In this document: in pieces, positions 29,404 to 37,694 of the stretch
Numbering within the stretch: position 1 is the first letter of the stretch
How the letters are laid out: each line of letters opens with the position of its first letter
Source of the DNA: Thermococcus sp.
Lineage (GTDB): Archaea; Methanobacteriota_B; Thermococci; Thermococcales; Thermococcaceae
Length of the DNA stretch: 37,694 nucleotides
Assembly: GCA_015520705.1 (NCBI GenBank)
Contig: WAPO01000069.1
Location: 1-37,694 of the forward strand
Direction: 5' to 3'
The notes under the pieces: model-generated
Told to the model about the DNA's origin: nothing
Seen by the model: the letters and a program-made list of their open reading frames with translations, nothing else
The model's database searches: none
Made by a program: the position numbers and the translations under genes

Positions 29404-29616
29404 TCAGATATACTTAAACTCCTCTTCTTCCTCACTTTTCTCTTTAAGCTTCCAGAAAAGCTTTCCTTCCTTCTGGTAACTCTCAACCTTTCCCTGCTCG
29501 ACGAATCTGAGTAGATACCGCCGTACCTCCATAACAGAGAGTTTCGTGATTCCGGTGAGCTCTTCAATTGTTTTTGGGCCATCTTCAAGAGCCTCTAAAA
29601 CCCTGACATTTTTCAT
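29404..29616 (-). CDS. Small winged-helix DNA-binding protein
   Basis: MKNVRVLEALEDGPKTIEELTGITKLSVMEVRRYLLRFVEQGKVESYQKEGKLFWKL, wHTH pattern. Confidence 0.85.
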   Translation of the reverse strand: MKNVRVLEALEDGPKTIEELTGITKLSVMEVRRYLLRFVEQGKVESYQKEGKLFWKLKEKSEEEEEFKYI

Positions 29617-29933
29617 TTCACTCCCTCCAGTTTCTTGTATCTTTCCAGCAGTTCTATTATCTTCTCCATAACCCTTAAGTGTTTCTCAAGTTCATCTATC
29701 TCTTCAGGCAGCGAACTGGCCAGCTCGTTAAGTTTTTCCTTAAGGATCTTCTCAACATCCCCGGTTTCGGTCTTTTTCTGTTTTTCCCTGTATTCACAGA
29801 CAGGACAGAAAACCCTGCCGTTCAGCTCGAACATTGGAGATCCGCATCTGGGGCAGTGCCTGTCGAGCATTTTAGCTCCAGAAAGGAGAAGAGGCGTGAT
29901 GATTTTCCTTATTTCTTCCTGAGTGAGAGCCAT
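29613..29933 (-). CDS. Autoantigen p27 (Sjogren/scleroderma) type zinc-ribbon protein
   Basis: LLLSGAKMLDRHCPRCGSPMFELNGRVFCPVCEYR, archaeal p27 zinc-ribbon family. Confidence 0.88.
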   Translation of the reverse strand: MALTQEEIRKIITPLLLSGAKMLDRHCPRCGSPMFELNGRVFCPVCEYREKQKKTETGDVEKILKEKLNELASSLPEEIDELEKHLRVMEKIIELLERYKKLEGVK

Positions 29934-29934
29934 A

Positions 29935-30663
29935 CTACCCACCTCCCATAAGCTGAAAGACCTCAACTAAAGCTTTTTTGCCCAGTCTGGAACGGCGTAT
30001 CCTGTCTGAAATTTCTGAGATATCAAAGGCAATTATAGTAAAGTTCCTTTTGATTTCCTCCAGAATCTCAATCAGCTGCTCCAGTGTTAGCTCACCGTGC
30101 TGGAAGCGTGCAATCCTGTATTCGGGTCTTAAAACATCCATATCTATGGTCAAATATATTTCCTCTCCGAGGTATTTCCTCGCTTCGGCAATAATATCTC
30201 CGATTGATCCAGTCTGAAGATTTTTGTACGCCTTCCACCTACGTCCAATTTTTCTGCTTCTTAACAGGGCAGGAAATATTTTAACCCTCCGGGTCCATAG
30301 CTCTGTCCTTTCGGTTGTGGGTATCATGAGAACCGGCCCCACAATGGCAGCTCTGTTTATTATCTTCTCCTCAAGGGCATATGCCAGCCACGAGCCGTGA
30401 TCGAGATAGTCATGCATGAGGTCAGTATGGGCATCCACACTTATCAATCCAGGGGGTCTGAGGCTCTTGACTATGCCATAGCTGGCCAGATGTTCTCCCA
30501 CGATATATGCCCTATCCCTGGGAACCCTATCTGCCAGAAGCTCAATATTACTCGACTCCACAATCATATATTCCTCCAGAAGCTTGTTTCTCCTAAGGTA
30601 ATTGAGGACATACAGAACTCCCTCTCTATTTGGTCTCTCGCCAAAAGGAATGAATGTAACCAT
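29935..30663 (-). CDS. Arginase/agmatinase (ureohydrolase) superfamily protein
   Basis: GEHLASYG, ISVDAHTDLMHDYLDHGSW, LTIDMDVLRPEYRIA and a C-terminal AFDISEIS. Confidence 0.82.
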   Translation of the reverse strand: MVTFIPFGERPNREGVLYVLNYLRRNKLLEEYMIVESSNIELLADRVPRDRAYIVGEHLASYGIVKSLRPPGLISVDAHTDLMHDYLDHGSWLAYALEEKIINRAAIVGPVLMIPTTERTELWTRRVKIFPALLRSRKIGRRWKAYKNLQTGSIGDIIAEARKYLGEEIYLTIDMDVLRPEYRIARFQHGELTLEQLIEILEEIKRNFTIIAFDISEISDRIRRSRLGKKALVEVFQLMGGG

Positions 30664-30802
30664 TTTCCATCCCAGCTACATTCTGTAAGGGAGCTTTTAA
30701 ATCTTAGCTACACCAATCGACATAAATCTGTAAAAGAACCATAGTCAAAGTTTAAAAGTGGGTGCGTTAATGTTAAATTGAAAATCTTTTGGAGGTAGCA
30801 AG

Positions 30803-32023
30803 ATGATCCTGCAGGTTGCACTGGATTTGACAGATGTGGAACAGGCAATTTCCATAGCAGAAAAAGCTGCCCGGGGCGGGGCTCATTGGCTTGAAGTTGG
30901 AACTCCTCTAATCAAAAAAGAAGGTATGAGGGCTGTTGAGCTATTGAAGAGGCGTTTTCCTGACAGAAAGATAGTGGCTGACCTGAAGACCATGGATACT
31001 GGGGCTCTGGAAGTTGAGATGGCAGCCAGACATGGTGCAGATGTTGTTTCTATTCTCGGTGTTGCTGATGATAAAACAATAAAAGATGCTGTAGACGTTG
31101 CGAGAAAATACGGCATCAGAGTCATGGTTGACCTTATTGGAGTCAAGGACAAAGTCAAAAGAGCCAAAGAACTTGAGAAAATGGGAGTTCACTACATACT
31201 GGTCCACACAGGCATTGATGAGCAGGTTCAGGGAAAGAGCCCTCTGGAGGATTTAGGAGAGGTGGTGAAAGCTGTCAAAGTTCCGGTGGCTGTGGCAGGT
31301 GGCCTGAATCTCGAAACAATACCCAAGGTCATAGAGCTGGGGGCAACTATAATCATCGTGGGAGGTGCAATAACGAAAGCAAACAATCCCGAAGAAACCA
31401 CAAGAAAAATAATAGACCTTTTCTGGGGAGAATACATGCTCACAATAAAAAAGGCCATGGGGGATATAGTGGAACATATAAGCCAAGTGGCTGAAACGCT
31501 GAAAATAGAACAGGTTAGAGCAATGGTCGATGCCATGATAGGTGCCAACAAAATATTCATCTACGGTGCAGGAAGGAGCGGATTGGTCGGAAAAGCTTTT
31601 GCCATGCGTCTTATGCATCTCGACTTCAATGTGTATGTTGTTGGTGAAACTATCACCCCAGCATTCGAACCCGGGGATCTGCTCATAGCTATCAGTGGAA
31701 GCGGCGAGACGAGGACAATAGTAGATGCCGCTGAAATTGCCAAGAAAGAGGGAGGAAAAATCGTGGCAATAACCTCCTATGCGAACTCCACTTTGGGTAA
31801 AATAGCAAATGTCGTCGTTGAAATCCCGGGGAGAGCAAAAACAGACATCCCGACAGATTACATCGCAAGACAGATGCTAACCAAATACAAGTGGATCGCA
31901 CCTATGGGCACGCTGTTTGAGGACTCGACCATGATATTCCTCGATGGAATCATTGCCCTTCTAATGGCCACCTTCCAGAAAACCGAAAAGGATATGAAGA
32001 GGAAGCATGCTACCCTTGAGTAG
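30803..32023 (+). CDS. Bifunctional 3-hexulose-6-phosphate synthase / 6-phospho-3-hexuloisomerase
   Basis: N-terminal HPS (LQVALDLTDVEQAISIAEKAARGGAHWLEVGTPLIKKEG) fused to SIS-domain PHI (IFIYGAGRSGLVGKAFAMRLMHLDFNVYVVGETITPAFEPGDLLIAISGSGETRT). Confidence 0.97.
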   Translation: MILQVALDLTDVEQAISIAEKAARGGAHWLEVGTPLIKKEGMRAVELLKRRFPDRKIVADLKTMDTGALEVEMAARHGADVVSILGVADDKTIKDAVDVARKYGIRVMVDLIGVKDKVKRAKELEKMGVHYILVHTGIDEQVQGKSPLEDLGEVVKAVKVPVAVAGGLNLETIPKVIELGATIIIVGGAITKANNPEETTRKIIDLFWGEYMLTIKKAMGDIVEHISQVAETLKIEQVRAMVDAMIGANKIFIYGAGRSGLVGKAFAMRLMHLDFNVYVVGETITPAFEPGDLLIAISGSGETRTIVDAAEIAKKEGGKIVAITSYANSTLGKIANVVVEIPGRAKTDIPTDYIARQMLTKYKWIAPMGTLFEDSTMIFLDGIIALLMATFQKTEKDMKRKHATLE

Positions 32024-32031
32024 GGATTTTC

Positions 32032-32811
32032 ATGCTGGCTTCTTTTACCCATATTTTCGTGGGAATCGGAAATGGAGGAGCGAGGATAATCAACAATATA
32101 GGGATAGACGGCACAGTCAGGATAACCATCAACCCTGCCTATTATCTCTCCTCACAAAAAGCTGATGAATATATGGAGAGAATAGAGAGCTTCTTTTCGA
32201 GCATACCTCAAAACACAATGCTCTGGCTGATTTTCGAGGACAAGCCTGTTAACATTGAGATAGTCGAGCTTATAGCAGAACACTCCCCAAGCGATGTAAT
32301 AAAACTCGCATATGTTTTAACCCCTGAGAAGGAGCTCGTTAATGCAGAGAAACCGACATGGGCCGGATATTTTGAAACAGTGTTCTACGACTCTCTGTGG
32401 GAGTTCATGAGAAAGGAGACATTCATAGGCTCTGCCTTTGAAGATGCATCCCTCCAAATCGGGAGAATGTTCTCGAAGCTCTACTATTACCTTGAGAATG
32501 AGATGCTGGTGAACATTGATTATGCTGATCTGTTCAACATAATCCGGGGAGGTAATGTCGGGATTTTAAGAATGCTCCGTGACGTTGATTTCAGCTGGCA
32601 CTGGGGGATATGGGACAGGGGTTTGATCAGTATAATGGTAGGTAAAAACGTCCCGCTAAAAAATGCCCATAGAATACTCGCCAATTTTCAGGAAATACTG
32701 AGCGAGAAGGATATCATATGGGGGATTAGAGTTGTGGATAGTCTTGATGAGGAGATAGAGACCCTCGCTCTGCTGACAAAGAGGTGGTCCGATGAAGGCA
32801 GTGCTATTTGA
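32032..32811 (+). CDS. Divergent FtsZ/tubulin-superfamily-like protein
   Basis: FVGIGNGGARIINNI at the N-terminus and MLVNIDYADLFNIIRGGNVGILRM...NAHRILANFQEILSEKDIIWGIRVVDSLDEEIETLALLT resemble the FtsZ C-terminal domain; no GGGTG(S/T)G tubulin signature. Confidence 0.55.
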   Translation: MLASFTHIFVGIGNGGARIINNIGIDGTVRITINPAYYLSSQKADEYMERIESFFSSIPQNTMLWLIFEDKPVNIEIVELIAEHSPSDVIKLAYVLTPEKELVNAEKPTWAGYFETVFYDSLWEFMRKETFIGSAFEDASLQIGRMFSKLYYYLENEMLVNIDYADLFNIIRGGNVGILRMLRDVDFSWHWGIWDRGLISIMVGKNVPLKNAHRILANFQEILSEKDIIWGIRVVDSLDEEIETLALLTKRWSDEGSAI

Positions 32812-33436
32812 TATCGACGGAACACTCCTTACAGAGGAACCGCTCATGATGCTTTTTCTCCCGTGGGTCTATGATATGCTATCCAAAAAGCTGGGGGTAA
32901 ACAGGGAAGAGGCCAGAAACAGATTTATGGCTGAGATAATCGGCAGACGCGACACATACGACTGGCACGACTGGAACTTCTTTTTCAACCTGTTTGGTAT
33001 AGATCTCCGATATGAGGAGCTCCTCAGGGAGTATCCCTACAAGATTCATGTCTATCCCGACGTTCCTCCGACGCTTGAATGGCTGAAGGAAGAAGGTTAT
33101 AAGCTTGGAGTTGTGACCAGCGGGCCATCATATCAGAAGCTCAAGCTTAGAATAGCGAAGCTGGACAGATATTTTGATGTCATCATCACGAGAGATGATG
33201 TAAATGCCATAAAACCCGAGCCGAAGATTTTTCTTCACGCACTTGAAAGGCTTGGTGTGGAGCCCGAAGAGGCCGTGATGATAGGGGATTCCCTTCAGCA
33301 GGACGTTTATGGTGCAAAGAACGTCGGGATGACGGGAATATGGATAAACCGTAAGGATGAAAAAGGATATAACTTTGCAGATTTTGAAATCCGGACGCTT
33401 CATGAGCTGAGAAAAGTCATGGAGGTGCTGAGATGA
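32792..33436 (+). CDS. HAD-superfamily hydrolase
   Basis: KAVLFDIDGTLLTEE, VVTSGPSYQKLKL, KPEPKIFLHALERLGVEPEEAVMIGDSLQQDVYGAKNVGM. Confidence 0.94.
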   Translation: MKAVLFDIDGTLLTEEPLMMLFLPWVYDMLSKKLGVNREEARNRFMAEIIGRRDTYDWHDWNFFFNLFGIDLRYEELLREYPYKIHVYPDVPPTLEWLKEEGYKLGVVTSGPSYQKLKLRIAKLDRYFDVIITRDDVNAIKPEPKIFLHALERLGVEPEEAVMIGDSLQQDVYGAKNVGMTGIWINRKDEKGYNFADFEIRTLHELRKVMEVLR

Positions 33437-33621
33437 AGGAAATTTTTCGGAAAGATGGTGTTTTTATCGAATATGAGAAGAAAAAGATTAAGCTGGACGG
33501 GAGAAGTGATGAGCTTATCCATAGAAGGGAAAGCCCCACAAAGCTGTGGTGGGAGCTCAGAGAAGCGATAAAGGGCAAAAAGGTAAGAATAATCGTTTAT
33601 GAGCTTACAGAGGGAGAGTGA
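33433..33621 (+). CDS. Small hypothetical protein
   Basis: 62-aa ORF with overlapping start/stop with both neighbours. Confidence 0.75.
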   Translation: MKEIFRKDGVFIEYEKKKIKLDGRSDELIHRRESPTKLWWELREAIKGKKVRIIVYELTEGE

Positions 33622-34430
33622 TGATAGGGCACCTGATAAATACAGATATCGGCAACAGGGGAGTCCTAGAGCTTTACCTTGACTACAGAAGGCAGAACTT
33701 TAATTTTTTACATAATTCTGCAGAGATGCTGTTGAATAATTGTGAAAATGTTCTGGTAATAACAGGATTCCCGATTCCTCCCATGCAGCAGGCGGAGACA
33801 GATGGTCCTCCCGGCGCTCTGGCGGTATACAGAGCCGTTGAAAGGCTGGGAGGAAAAGCTGAAATCCTGACGTATCCGGAGGTCAAAAATGCCCTTGAGC
33901 CCTTCGGGCCCCGCTTTGCCTCTGCCCCGGAAATCTCTGACTACTCCCTCGTTATAGCTATCGAAACCCCCGGAAGAGCCTCTGATGGGAAATACTACTC
34001 CATGAGCGGTCTGGAGATAACGAGGGAAACATTTGACTGGGCCGTGATCAAAGCTAGAGAGCTTGGAATCCCGACAATAGGAATCGGCGATGGCGGCAAT
34101 GAGGCAGGAATGGGCAAAATTCGCGAACTTGTGAAGAAGCACATCCCCCACGGGGAGAAGATAGGGAGTGTTGTTGAGACGGATGAGCTAATAGTCTCCG
34201 CGGTTTCCAACTGGGGAGCCTACGGCCTGATAGCACAGGTCTCAATTGAAAGCGGGAAAAACCTCTTCGGGAACTGGGAGGAGAGGAGGGTTACCGAAGC
34301 CGCGGTTGGTGCAGGGCTTATCGACGGCGTGTCAAAGAAAATCGAGGTCAGCGTTGATGGAATAAGCATTGGGCTTCATGAAAAAATGGTGGAGCTTTTA
34401 AAGGGAATCATACAGGAAAAGCTCAGGTGA
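33618..34430 (+). CDS. DUF4392 / D-glutamate cyclase-like domain protein
   Basis: NVLVITGFPIPPMQQAETDGPPGALAVYRAVERLGGKAEILTY; TIGIGDGGNEAGMGKI; SNWGAYGLIAQVS. Confidence 0.87.
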   Translation: MMIGHLINTDIGNRGVLELYLDYRRQNFNFLHNSAEMLLNNCENVLVITGFPIPPMQQAETDGPPGALAVYRAVERLGGKAEILTYPEVKNALEPFGPRFASAPEISDYSLVIAIETPGRASDGKYYSMSGLEITRETFDWAVIKARELGIPTIGIGDGGNEAGMGKIRELVKKHIPHGEKIGSVVETDELIVSAVSNWGAYGLIAQVSIESGKNLFGNWEERRVTEAAVGAGLIDGVSKKIEVSVDGISIGLHEKMVELLKGIIQEKLR

Positions 34431-34434
34431 TATA

Positions 34435-35049
34435 ATGAGAATTGAGGACTACATAAAAGATAGAGGGAGTCTAAAATTAATCAGAAAAACCGAGGAATTT
34501 GCAAAGAGCTTCTTTGAAAAGGAAGGGACACACGGTTTTTCTCACGTTCAGAGAGTCTTGAACCTGTGCATGCATATCGGAAAAAAAGAGGGAGCCGATC
34601 TTGAAGTTCTGGCCCTGGCAGCCCTACTCCATGATATAGCAAGACCCCTTGAGGATATGGGGAAGATTGAGGATCATGCACTTGAAAGTGCAAAAATCGC
34701 AAGGAGATTCCTCAGAGGTTTGGGATATAAAAAAGTTGAGGATGTCGCCCATGCGATAGAGGCCCACCGTTTTTCAAAGCCCCCTGAACCAAGAACCCTG
34801 GAGGCCAAGATACTGAGTGATGCAGACAAACTCGATGCAATCGGTGCCATAGGGATAGCGAGGGTGTTTATGTATTCAGGGGAGCACGGAAGGGATATTG
34901 AGACCTCTCTAAAGCATTTTGAGGAGAAAATACTCAGGCTTAAGGACATGATGTACACCAGGACAGCAGGAAAAATGGCGCTGGAAAGGCATAGATACAC
35001 AGAGGAATTTATCACGAGAATTAAGAGGGAAATTGAAGGGGAGCTTTAG
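34435..35049 (+). CDS. HD-domain phosphohydrolase-like protein
   Basis: HGFSHVQRVLNLCMHIGKKEGADLEVLALAALLHDIARPLEDMGKIEDHALESAKIA; SDADKLDAIGAIGIARVF. Confidence 0.92.
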   Translation: MRIEDYIKDRGSLKLIRKTEEFAKSFFEKEGTHGFSHVQRVLNLCMHIGKKEGADLEVLALAALLHDIARPLEDMGKIEDHALESAKIARRFLRGLGYKKVEDVAHAIEAHRFSKPPEPRTLEAKILSDADKLDAIGAIGIARVFMYSGEHGRDIETSLKHFEEKILRLKDMMYTRTAGKMALERHRYTEEFITRIKREIEGEL

Positions 35050-35159
35050 TTTTCTCCACTGTATCTCTCTGGATTTTCCATGATAATCTTTTTAAATGAC
35101 ATTCTCAAAAAAGTGTTAGCTTATTTCATTCATTCTTTAAAGAATCCGGAGGTGAGCAC

Positions 35160-35672
35160 ATGAAGGCACCAATCTGTGAGGTCTGCTTGAAAACGGATGA
35201 TATTCTGTGCCCTGCTGATGAAAAAAAGCTTCAGGAGGGCATAATATCCGAGCTTGATGTCAAGATATCCCGGTTGCTTTACAAGCTCCTTGGAGATGCT
35301 GATATCGAATTTAAGAAAGCAGTTGAAGCCGGAGATTTGATAGTTATAGTTGTCGGTGAGGGTGATGTTCCCATAACCATAGGCAAGGGTGGAAAGAACA
35401 TTAAAACACTTATGAGAGAGCTAGGAAAGAGGATAAGGGTTATTGAGAGCAGGGAAATAAAGAGCACCGATGACGTAAAGAAGCTGGCAACCGACCTCCT
35501 TTATCCAGCGGGAGTCTTCGGAGTTAATATAGTCTATAAACCCGGAGGAGAGAATTACTATAAGGTTCTCGTGCTCAGCAGAGACAGAAGTAAGCTTCCA
35601 GAAAAAGCACAGGTTCTTGAGAGCATTCTTGCCCAGATTGTAGGCAGTGATACCAGGCTCTCATTCATCTGA
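35160..35672 (+). CDS. KH-domain / NusA-like RNA-binding protein
   Basis: DVPITIGKGGKNIKTLMRELGKRIRVIE is a KH GxxG segment; N-terminal CEVCLKTDDILC. Confidence 0.85.
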   Translation: MKAPICEVCLKTDDILCPADEKKLQEGIISELDVKISRLLYKLLGDADIEFKKAVEAGDLIVIVVGEGDVPITIGKGGKNIKTLMRELGKRIRVIESREIKSTDDVKKLATDLLYPAGVFGVNIVYKPGGENYYKVLVLSRDRSKLPEKAQVLESILAQIVGSDTRLSFI

Positions 35673-35695
35673 TTCTTTTATGGGAGGTTTTGAAG

Positions 35696-37012
35696 ATGTA
35701 CAGAACCCACTATTCAAGTCAGATTACAGAGGAGCTGGATGGAAAAAAGGTTAAAGTTGCCGGATGGGTGTATGAAATTAAAGATTTAGGCGGAATAAAG
35801 TTTGTATGGATAAAGGATAGGGAAGGAATTGTCCAGATAACTGCACCTAAGAAGAAAGTAGCTCCAGAAGTATTCAAGCTCATCCCGAAACTCGGCATGG
35901 AAGATGTTATAGCAGTTAAAGGAACCGTTAATTTTACGCCCAAGGCGAAGCTCGGTTTCGAAATATTGCCTGACAGCATAGAGGTTTTGAGCAAAGCCCA
36001 GAGCCCTCTCCCTCTTGACCCAACGGGGAAAGTTAAGGCAGAACTGGATACTCGCTTGGACAACCGCTTCATGGACATCAGAAAACCGGAGGTTATGGCC
36101 ATCTTTAAGATACGCTCAAGTGTCTTCAGGGCCGTTCGTGATTTCTTCTATCGGGAGGGTTTCGTGGAGATACACACACCAAAAATCATAGCGACGGCAA
36201 CAGAAGGTGGAACTGAACTCTTCCCAATGAAATATTTCGAGAAGGATGCCTTCCTTGCCCAGAGCCCGCAGCTCTACAAGCAGATGATGATGGCCTCAGG
36301 TCTCGACAGGGTCTATGAAATAGCCCCTATATTCAGGGCAGAGGAGCACAACACCACGCGCCATCTAAACGAAGCGTGGAGCATCGATGCGGAGATGGCC
36401 TTTATTGAAAATGAGGACGAAGTGATGAACCTCCTTGAAAGGCTCGTTGCCCACACAATTAGCTACATCCGGGAGCACAGCGAAAAGGAGCTTGAAATCC
36501 TTGGATTCCAGCTGGAGGAGCCAAAACTTCCCTTCAGGAGAATTACATACACGGAAGCTCTTGAAATTCTCGCAGACCTCGGAAAGGAAATTCCGTGGGG
36601 GGAAGACATTGACACCGAGGGAGAGAGAATACTCGGCAGCTACATCAAAGAGAACTACGATGAGGACCTCTACTTCCTCTACCAGTATCCGAGCGAGGCG
36701 AAGCCCTTCTACATCATGAAATACGACAACAAGCCGGAGATAAGCAGGTCTTTTGACCTTGAATACAGGGGAATTGAGATAACCTCAGGAGGGCAGAGAG
36801 AGCACAGGCATGATATCCTTGTCGAGCAGATAAGGGAGAAGGGCCTCAATCCTGAGAGCTTTGAATTTTACCTCAAAGCATTCCGCTACGGCATGCCGCC
36901 TCATGGAGGGTTTGGTTTAGGTGCAGAAAGGCTTATCAAGCAGATGCTCGATTTGGGCAACATCCGGGAAGTTATTTTATTCCCGAGAGACAGGAAAAGA
37001 CTCACACCGTAA
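35696..37012 (+). CDS. aspS: Aspartyl-tRNA synthetase
   Basis: [109 protein letters not shown]. Confidence 0.97.
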   Translation: MYRTHYSSQITEELDGKKVKVAGWVYEIKDLGGIKFVWIKDREGIVQITAPKKKVAPEVFKLIPKLGMEDVIAVKGTVNFTPKAKLGFEILPDSIEVLSKAQSPLPLDPTGKVKAELDTRLDNRFMDIRKPEVMAIFKIRSSVFRAVRDFFYREGFVEIHTPKIIATATEGGTELFPMKYFEKDAFLAQSPQLYKQMMMASGLDRVYEIAPIFRAEEHNTTRHLNEAWSIDAEMAFIENEDEVMNLLERLVAHTISYIREHSEKELEILGFQLEEPKLPFRRITYTEALEILADLGKEIPWGEDIDTEGERILGSYIKENYDEDLYFLYQYPSEAKPFYIMKYDNKPEISRSFDLEYRGIEITSGGQREHRHDILVEQIREKGLNPESFEFYLKAFRYGMPPHGGFGLGAERLIKQMLDLGNIREVILFPRDRKRLTP

Positions 37013-37073
37013 GGCCTTTATACTTTCTTTCACTTTTACCATTTAGGTAACTTGATATCTGGAGGCTGGAAAC

Positions 37074-37671
37074 ATGAAAAGGCACGTTGCTCTAATTGTG
37101 GTAGGTGTGCTAATTTTGTCTACTATGCCACTGGTAAAATCCGCGAATATACCATCCCAAGCAAGCCTTGACCTCATAACCCTGCACATGGGGGATTCAA
37201 TCGTCCTCGGGGACTATAAAATCACATTCGCTGGTTTGGGAAGAATCAGCCCCGGAAATGTCCTTGCAGCTGATATTGAGATCTCGGGGCCAGAGGGGAA
37301 AGATGGGTTCCCATTGTCCAACGGGGCCTGGGCTCTCTATCCCTCGTCAAACAATCCACTGCTGAATATAAGCGTTGTATGGCTGAAGGAAAATGAAAAG
37401 ACCGCTCTTGTAAGGGTGAGCTCTCCTCTAGAGAAGCTGATACCCGATGAAACCCTCTCGGTCGGACAGTATCTGACACTGCCATGGGAATCCCCCAGAA
37501 TAAAGATAAAATTAGCTGCCGCTTATTCAACAAAGGCTGTTTTCTACATATATCTCCCATACTCAAGTAGTCCTAAAACTGTTACGGTTGATGAGGATGA
37601 TGGTGTTGGGGTGCCATACAAGCTTGCGGAAGATATGTATTACAGCCCCTACATATACATATATCTAAAGG
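37074..37671 (+). CDS. Partial secreted protein (3' end missing; ORF runs into adapter)
   Basis: Signal peptide MKRHVALIVVGVLILSTMPLVKSA..., then MGDSIVLGDYKITFAGLGRISPGNVLAADIEISGPEG...; genuine sequence appears to stop at about 37671. Confidence 0.75.
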
Positions 37672-37694
37672 CTGTCTCTTATACACATCTGACG
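37672..37694 (+). other. Nextera/Tn5 transposase adapter remnant (sequencing artefact)
   Basis: ctgtctcttatacacatctgacg = complement of the 19-bp Tn5 mosaic end (CTGTCTCTTATACACATCT) plus GACG, the start of the Nextera read-1 adapter complement. Confidence 0.97.

Overview
Archaeal DNA of Thermococcales type (reverse gyrase with an intein, TrmBL2, fused HPS-PHI, GH13 amylase, ADP-forming acetyl-CoA synthetase beta, archaemetzincin, archaeal AspS). Genes are densely packed on both strands. The window looks like a draft contig: its last 23 nt match a Nextera/Tn5 adapter, and both edge CDSs are truncated. Two regions stand out. (1) An AT-rich, minus-strand, RiPP-like operon (about 17.5-20.8 kb). 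It encodes a 37-aa candidate precursor peptide that is absent from the ORF track (MEQTKPVYDMSLKVGGGIIEPYDRWCALCLINIPLPF), a radical SAM/SPASM maturase with an N-terminal PqqD/RRE-like region, an ABC ATPase and an ABC-2 permease. (2) An apparent fluoride (crcB) riboswitch at about 12915-12982 (minus strand). It lies upstream of a tightly packed eight-gene unit that ends in crcB and a DUF190 gene. The aptamer carries an extra hairpin, one strand of which is perfectly complementary over 11 nt to the first codons of the downstream gene. The unit also contains an apparent A-B-A'-B' duplication of small coiled-coil genes. Other observations: a 1-nt frameshift in the type II GAPDH gene, TGM-like operator sites at the amylase and GAPDH promoters, and a divergent FtsZ/tubulin-like protein lacking the GTPase signature. 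All family assignments come from reading translations; no database search was run.
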